NCBI RefSeq assembly: GCF_027925385.1
Contig: NZ_AP027143.1
Location: 256,172-320,171, forward strand
DNA: 64,000 nucleotides
From: Methylocystis iwaonis
GTDB lineage: Bacteria; Pseudomonadota; Alphaproteobacteria; Rhizobiales; Beijerinckiaceae
Direction: 5' to 3'
Numbering within the stretch: the first letter of the stretch is position 1; the number at the start of each line of letters is the position of its first letter. A model generated the notes under the pieces. The model did not search any database, was not told the DNA's origin, and saw only the letters and a list, made by a program, of their open reading frames with translations. Below are positions 60,224 through 64,000 of the stretch, one piece after another. A program made the translations under genes and the position numbers.

Positions 60224-60760
60224 ATGAGCAAAGTGAAACTTGTCACGGTCTCGGGCGGCTTGAGTCGGCCTTCGCGCTCGGCTGCGCTCGCCGCCGCCAT
60301 TGCGAGAAAGCTAGCCACTCACGGCGCTTTCAACATCCATTCCATAGAGATTGCCGATCTGGCCCCTGAACTAGGCGGCGTCCTCTCTCCGAAGGGCGCG
60401 CCCCCGCGCATCGCTGAAGCAATTCGCGAGATTGAATCGGCAGACGCGCTCGTGGTTTCGACCCCGGTCTATCGGGGATCCTACACTGGGCTTTTCAAGC
60501 ATCTTTTCGATCTCATAGACTACGAGGCATTGATCGGTAAGCCTGTCCTGCTCGCGGCTTGCGGGGGGAGCGATCGCCATGCGTTGGTCATCGACCATCA
60601 GCTTCGACCGCTGTTCAGCTTCTTCCAGTCCTTGACGCTGCCGATCGGCGTTTTCGCCAATGACGGCGATTTTACAAATTACGAGGTAAGCAACGAGGGG
60701 CTCGAGGCGCGTATTGATTTGGCGGTAGAGCGCAGCATAGGGCATCTTCGACCGCGCTAG
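60224..60760 (+). CDS. msuE: NAD(P)H:FMN reductase, MsuE/SsuE-like
   Basis: This 178-residue flavodoxin-like reductase has VTVSGGLSRPSRSAALAAAIA (the phosphate-binding GSxxRPSRT region), DALVVSTPVYRGSYTGLFKHLFDLIDYEALIGKPVLLAACGGSDRHALVIDHQLRPLFSFFQSLTLPIGVFA and ANDGDF. The pattern matches SsuE/MsuE. It supplies FMNH2 to SfnG, MsuC and MsuD. It is the last gene of the run, 25 bp after ribBA, with AAGGAAC before the ATG. Confidence 0.92.
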   Translation: MSKVKLVTVSGGLSRPSRSAALAAAIARKLATHGAFNIHSIEIADLAPELGGVLSPKGAPPRIAEAIREIESADALVVSTPVYRGSYTGLFKHLFDLIDYEALIGKPVLLAACGGSDRHALVIDHQLRPLFSFFQSLTLPIGVFANDGDFTNYEVSNEGLEARIDLAVERSIGHLRPR

Positions 60761-60814
60761 ACCCTATGTCCGCCCGCTAAAAGCAATGGCGCGCGCTCGA
60801 CAGCACGTCCCAGA

Positions 60815-60940
60815 TTGAGGATGGCGTGGTTCCTTCCGAGCGTTCCAGCGGCCGTACTGTTCATCGGGCCGGCATCGCCGAGGCAGGCAATGGTTTGACG
60901 CGGCGGGCCTTGATTTAGGGTGCCTGGACTTATCGCAGGC
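60815..60940 (+). pseudogene. Remnant of an IS110/IS1111-type transposase
   Basis: Frame +2 reads GVVPSERSSG, then IAEAGNGLTRRALI, a TAG stop at 60917-60919, then GAWTYR. IS110-group transposases have GLVPSE.SSGG..R.G.ITKAGN..ARRALIEGAW.YR near their C-terminus, so the stop replaces the Glu of IEGAW. The rest of the element is gone. The remainder of 60761-61284 has no other gene I can support. Confidence 0.6.
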
Positions 60941-61284
60941 GGGCGCACGCCTCCTCAGCCGACGCCGGTGAAAGCGTGCTGGTCGTCAGCCGGCCGGTCG
61001 AAGCGCTTTGCGTGTGGCTGGCCTCCGCGAAAATCGACGGGGGCAAGGCGCCGCGGCCCGGCTTGAACGACCGCGCCTCGTTCGAGGCGCAGAATTTCAT
61101 AACGTCAGGACGCCTAAAATCTGGAAATGTTTCAAATATATATGCGGGCGCCCCTGTTGCCTGGACCAGTTCGGGCGGCTAGGTATTTCTCCTTCGCGCA
61201 ATCGATGCGCAAAAGAGCGAGCCAGCAAGGCGGCCGACGCCCCAGCCAGCCAGCAAGACATGCCGGACTGGAAGGGCGAGTTTC

Positions 61285-63504
61285 ATGGAAAGCGTAAGCC
61301 ATAAGGCGTCTCGCAGCGTTTCATCGTTGATCATGGCGGCGGCATGCGCTTGCGCGGCGCAGGCGCAGGAAGTGCTGCCGACCATCGACATATCCTCGGA
61401 AAATGCAGCGCCTTCCGCATCGGGAACAGGCATTCCCCAGCGCGACGGAAGCCGTCGCTCGAGCGTCGGTCCGATCGGCGCTCGGCAGGCTGACCCGAGC
61501 ATTCTGAAACAGGCGACGCAGAATGTCTCGGTCATCGACCGCCAGCAGATCGAACTCACTAATCCCACGAGCCTGCTCGACGTGCTCGGCCAGGCGCCGG
61601 GAGTTTCGATCGCCCGCTCGGGCGGCATCGGCGGGCAGATCTATCTGCGCGGATTCAGCTCCAACAGCATGCGGTCTCCTCTCTACATCGACGGCAATCG
61701 GCTGCGTGGCCGCAACACGCTGCAGCTCAACTATTTCGCGCCCGAGGAGATCGAGCAGGTCGAAGTCATACGTGGGCCGGCTTCAGTCCTATACGGAAGC
61801 GATGCGCTCACCGGCCTCGTCAATGTTGTCATGCGTCGGCCCCAGGCGGATTCCTCCGGTCCGTTTCGTTTCACTGGCGGCGGCGCCTCCTTCGGTTTCG
61901 GCAGCGCCGCCACGGCGCTCAGCACATATGAATGGGTCGAAGGCGCCGGCGAGGGCTTCTCGGTTCGCGGCGGGGTCAGCGCTCGCAAAGGCGTTTCTTA
62001 CGAGACACCGCAGGGCGTGGCGCGGAACAGCGACTACAGAAGCCTGGGAGGCAGCTTCACTTTGGGCTATGCGCCGACGCCCGACCAACGCATCTCCGCA
62101 ACCTTCCGCGGTTATACCGAAACCGACGGCCGCGCCGGAGGCGTGGGTGGAGCGCCCGGTTATCCATTTCTCAATGTGCGCCAGAGCCCCAACGAACTGC
62201 TGATGGGCCGCATCGACTACTCCGGCGACTTTGCGGCGGGCCTCTTCAAGCACGTCGAAGCGTCGGCTTACGTCAATTACTTCGACACGCATGTGCTGAC
62301 GTTCAACGCCAGCAACGCGAGACAAAGGTCGTTCGGGGATAATTACGTGGTCGGACCGCTCGTTGTGGGCGGGCGCGCATTGGGCGTGATGCCGTGGAAT
62401 ATCGAGGGCTGGGGGAGCGGCGTCACCAAGATCGGCGGCGACGCCTTTCACGAGGCGCGGCCGGGCAGCCAATCGAGCTCGCTCGTCGCCGCTCTGAACG
62501 CCGCCGGACGCATCACGGCGATCAGATATACGCTCCCGAACCAGACGGTTCCCGATTCGACTCAGACCAACGGCGGCGTGTTCGCGTTACACGAATGGAC
62601 GCCGATCGCGCCGCTCACTCTGTCGGCGGGCGGCCGCCTCGATTATTTCAATACGCAGACGAAAACCTGGCCGCTCGCATCGACGGCCTTGCTGGCCTCC
62701 TATCAGGCGAACAGCAATGTCGATAGACTCGCGCCGACGGGCAGCATGGGCGCGATCCTGCGCCTGACGCCGGAACTCGACCTCGTCGGCAATGTCGCGA
62801 CATCCTTCCGGCAGCCGACCAATTCGGAACTGTTCAATTCCACCGCGACGACGATCCCGAATCCGGATCTCAAGCCCGAGACGGGCCTCACTTACGAGGG
62901 CGGGCTTCGATTCCACGGCGCCGACGCGACGGCCAGCATCACAGGGTTCCACAGCATCTATCACAATCTGATCCTGGCGAAGCAGGTCACTTATTTGGGC
63001 CTGTCCACCTATACGCAGAACCAGAATGTCGGCAGCGCCGAGGTCGACGGCATAGAAGTCGAGGAGCGTTGGCAGGCGACGCCCTCGCTCAATATCTCCG
63101 GCAATCTTACCTATCTGCGTGGGACGAATATTTCGACGCAAACGCCGCTGCCCTATATCGCGCCGCTCCGGGCGCGCGTCGGATTGCAGTTCGCGCCGCC
63201 AGGCGGCGGCTATTCGCTGATGGGCGTGGTCAACGCCGCGGCGGGGAAGACGCGCATCGACACTTCGTCCGAATACAAGACCTCCGGCTATGCGATCTTG
63301 AACCTTTATTCGAGTTTTCAACTCGGAGCGCTGATCGCGCCGGAGCTCGGCGACACGACGCTGTCATTGGGGCTGGAGAATGTCTTCAACACTCCTTATG
63401 TCGACGCAGCGACTTTCGCGAATGTCTCCTTCGGCCGGAGCCTGACCAATCCTCTGCTCGAGCCGGGGCGCAATTTCACTGCGAGACTATCCTATCGGTT
63501 TTGA
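61285..63504 (+). CDS. TonB-dependent outer-membrane receptor
   Basis: This 739-residue receptor has a signal (SSLIMAAACACAAQAQ), a TonB-box-like LPTIDISSE and a plug (TQNVSVIDRQQIELTNPTSLLDVLGQAPGVSIARSGGIGGQIYLRGFSSNSMRSPLYIDGNRLRG, IEQVEVIRGPASVLYGSDALTGLVNVVMR). A beta barrel follows, ending LLEPGRNFTARLSYRF with a terminal Phe. The haem/siderophore-type plug motif EVIRGPASVLYGSDALTG is clear. The solute is unknown. Two hairpins follow its stop. It is not linked by promoter type to the organosulfur run upstream. Confidence 0.9.
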   Translation: MESVSHKASRSVSSLIMAAACACAAQAQEVLPTIDISSENAAPSASGTGIPQRDGSRRSSVGPIGARQADPSILKQATQNVSVIDRQQIELTNPTSLLDVLGQAPGVSIARSGGIGGQIYLRGFSSNSMRSPLYIDGNRLRGRNTLQLNYFAPEEIEQVEVIRGPASVLYGSDALTGLVNVVMRRPQADSSGPFRFTGGGASFGFGSAATALSTYEWVEGAGEGFSVRGGVSARKGVSYETPQGVARNSDYRSLGGSFTLGYAPTPDQRISATFRGYTETDGRAGGVGGAPGYPFLNVRQSPNELLMGRIDYSGDFAAGLFKHVEASAYVNYFDTHVLTFNASNARQRSFGDNYVVGPLVVGGRALGVMPWNIEGWGSGVTKIGGDAFHEARPGSQSSSLVAALNAAGRITAIRYTLPNQTVPDSTQTNGGVFALHEWTPIAPLTLSAGGRLDYFNTQTKTWPLASTALLASYQANSNVDRLAPTGSMGAILRLTPELDLVGNVATSFRQPTNSELFNSTATTIPNPDLKPETGLTYEGGLRFHGADATASITGFHSIYHNLILAKQVTYLGLSTYTQNQNVGSAEVDGIEVEERWQATPSLNISGNLTYLRGTNISTQTPLPYIAPLRARVGLQFAPPGGGYSLMGVVNAAAGKTRIDTSSEYKTSGYAILNLYSSFQLGALIAPELGDTTLSLGLENVFNTPYVDAATFANVSFGRSLTNPLLEPGRNFTARLSYRF

Positions 63505-63536
63505 GCGCTTCGATCTCTGGCCGCGATAAACCTGTC

Positions 63537-63585
63537 GCCTTCGCCCGCGCCGCTCCGGATCGCCGTGAACGCCGCGGGCGAAGGC
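63537..63585. terminator. Strong hairpin after the TonB-dependent receptor
   Basis: GCCTTCGCCCGCG (63537-63549) pairs perfectly with 63573-63585 across a 23-base loop. There is no T-run. It lies 33 bases after the receptor stop. Confidence 0.55.
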
Positions 63586-63603
63586 ATTCCGACAACGACA
63601 AAA

Positions 63604-63634
63604 CGGCGCGAGACGACATTGTCGTCCCGCGCCG
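63604..63634. terminator. Second hairpin between convergent genes
   Basis: CGGCGCG (63604-63610) pairs with CGCGCCG (63628-63634), and inside it GACGACA pairs with TGTCGTC across a single T. The stem has one mismatch. Between convergent genes it could serve both strands. Confidence 0.6.
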
Positions 63635-63652
63635 CTTCGATGGATTGCTTCT

Positions 63653-64000
63653 CTATTGCGTGGCGAAGGCCGCATCGTAGACCTCTTCCGCCGGCAGGCT
63701 CATCAGACGATCGGACATCTCCTGCTTCAACCAGTCGAGGCGCGCCACCTCGGCGGGGGTGGCGGCGCCCTTGCGGGCGAGTTCGATGAATTCGTCGCGC
63801 ACGAGCCCGGGACGCAGACTCACGTCGACGACCATTCCACGATAGGAGAAACGGAAGAAATAGCGTCCTCGCGGACTGGCGATGACTTCGTCGCCGACGA
63901 GATCGGTATCGACCTCGTATCGGCCGCCGGTGACGGCGCGCGTCACCATCTCGAAAGCGTCGCGCGCGCCCGGCCCCGGGAAAGCGGTCTCGATCATCAC
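63653..64000 (-). CDS. Unidentified soluble protein at the window edge
   Basis: About 115 residues: GRYEVDTDLVGDEVIASPRGRYFFRFSYRGMVVDVSLRPGLVRDEFIELARKGAATPAEVARLDWLKQEMSDRLMSL. It is a small alpha/beta protein without signal or membrane segments, and no family was recognised. A GTG and an ATG both occur at the very edge (63998-64000 and 63995-63997), so either could be the start or the gene may continue beyond the window. Confidence 0.55.
   Translation of the reverse strand: MMIETAFPGPGARDAFEMVTRAVTGGRYEVDTDLVGDEVIASPRGRYFFRFSYRGMVVDVSLRPGLVRDEFIELARKGAATPAEVARLDWLKQEMSDRLMSLPAEEVYDAAFATQ

Noticed and set aside
60976..61182. 68-codon open frame as a small gene
   Set aside because: No ribosome site, signal or domain. 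It overlaps the decayed transposase region and looks accidental.
61100..61284. Cobalamin or other riboswitch before the TonB-dependent receptor at 61285
   Set aside because: No B12-box or other conserved aptamer block was found in the leader.
1..64000. tRNA, rRNA or CRISPR arrays
   Set aside because: I looked for cloverleaf-like and regularly spaced repeats and saw none. A covariance-model search could still find a missed tRNA.

Overview
The window looks like a chromosomal segment of a GC-rich alphaproteobacterial methylotroph, most plausibly a type II methanotroph of the Methylocystis/Methylosinus kind. The main reason is a complete calcium methanol dehydrogenase locus in the order mxaF-J-G-I-R-S-A-C-K-L-D plus a lipoprotein gene. 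Its MxaF carries Asp-Tyr-Ala in the active site, where lanthanide XoxF enzymes carry Asp-Tyr-Asp. An mxaB-like response regulator, a sensor kinase and a 25-codon pqqA gene follow. Genus assignment is inference; no rRNA, pmo or other marker gene was found here.

Layout. Bases 1-5234 hold a nitroreductase-like tail, an acyl-CoA dehydrogenase, a DUF1295 membrane protein and a DevBCA-type ABC exporter. Bases 5288-10830 hold an MFS transporter, a methyltransferase remnant, a 1093-residue P-type ATPase with a periplasmic-adaptor (HlyD-like) domain fused to its C-terminus, and a PepSY-protein remnant. Bases 10968-12746 encode a porin. Bases 12884-18874 (minus strand) form one of the most striking units: a clear fluoride riboswitch with its own promoter, followed by emrB-type, outer-membrane-factor and emrA-type genes and then a CPA2 antiporter. 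Bases 19281-25672 form a polysaccharide or secretion unit: TackOD1-like zinc protein, GT2 synthase, adaptor, TIM-barrel protein and TolC-like channel. Bases 25877-28318 hold DUF3617, dihaem cytochrome and serine-protease-like genes. Bases 28469-41429 are the methanol oxidation region. Bases 41515-47802 hold a palindromic repeat, a DJ-1/PfpI protein, a TonB-dependent receptor, a second two-component system and small proteins.

Bases 48157-60760 form an organosulfur regulon. A sigma-54 activator with an unusual C-terminal SsuA-like (sulfonate-binding) domain is split by an 865-bp IS5-family element. An identical inverted copy of the element lies between sfnG and the acyl-CoA-dehydrogenase-fold gene below it. 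Structural genes encode dimethylsulfone monooxygenase (SfnG), an MsuC/SfnB-type flavoenzyme, an SsuD/MsuD-type sulfonate monooxygenase, an FMN reductase (MsuE-like) and RibBA, plus an amidohydrolase-fold protein lacking most metal ligands. Three -24/-12 promoters and two long near-identical palindromes (probable enhancer sites) tie these genes together. Together they would convert dimethylsulfone through methanesulfinate and methanesulfonate to sulfite and formaldehyde, so the C1 product could enter the methylotrophic pathway.

The window ends with a transposase remnant, a second TonB-dependent receptor, two strong hairpins and an unidentified gene running to the edge. No tRNA, rRNA or CRISPR array was recognised. 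All assignments come from reading motifs by eye; no database search was run.
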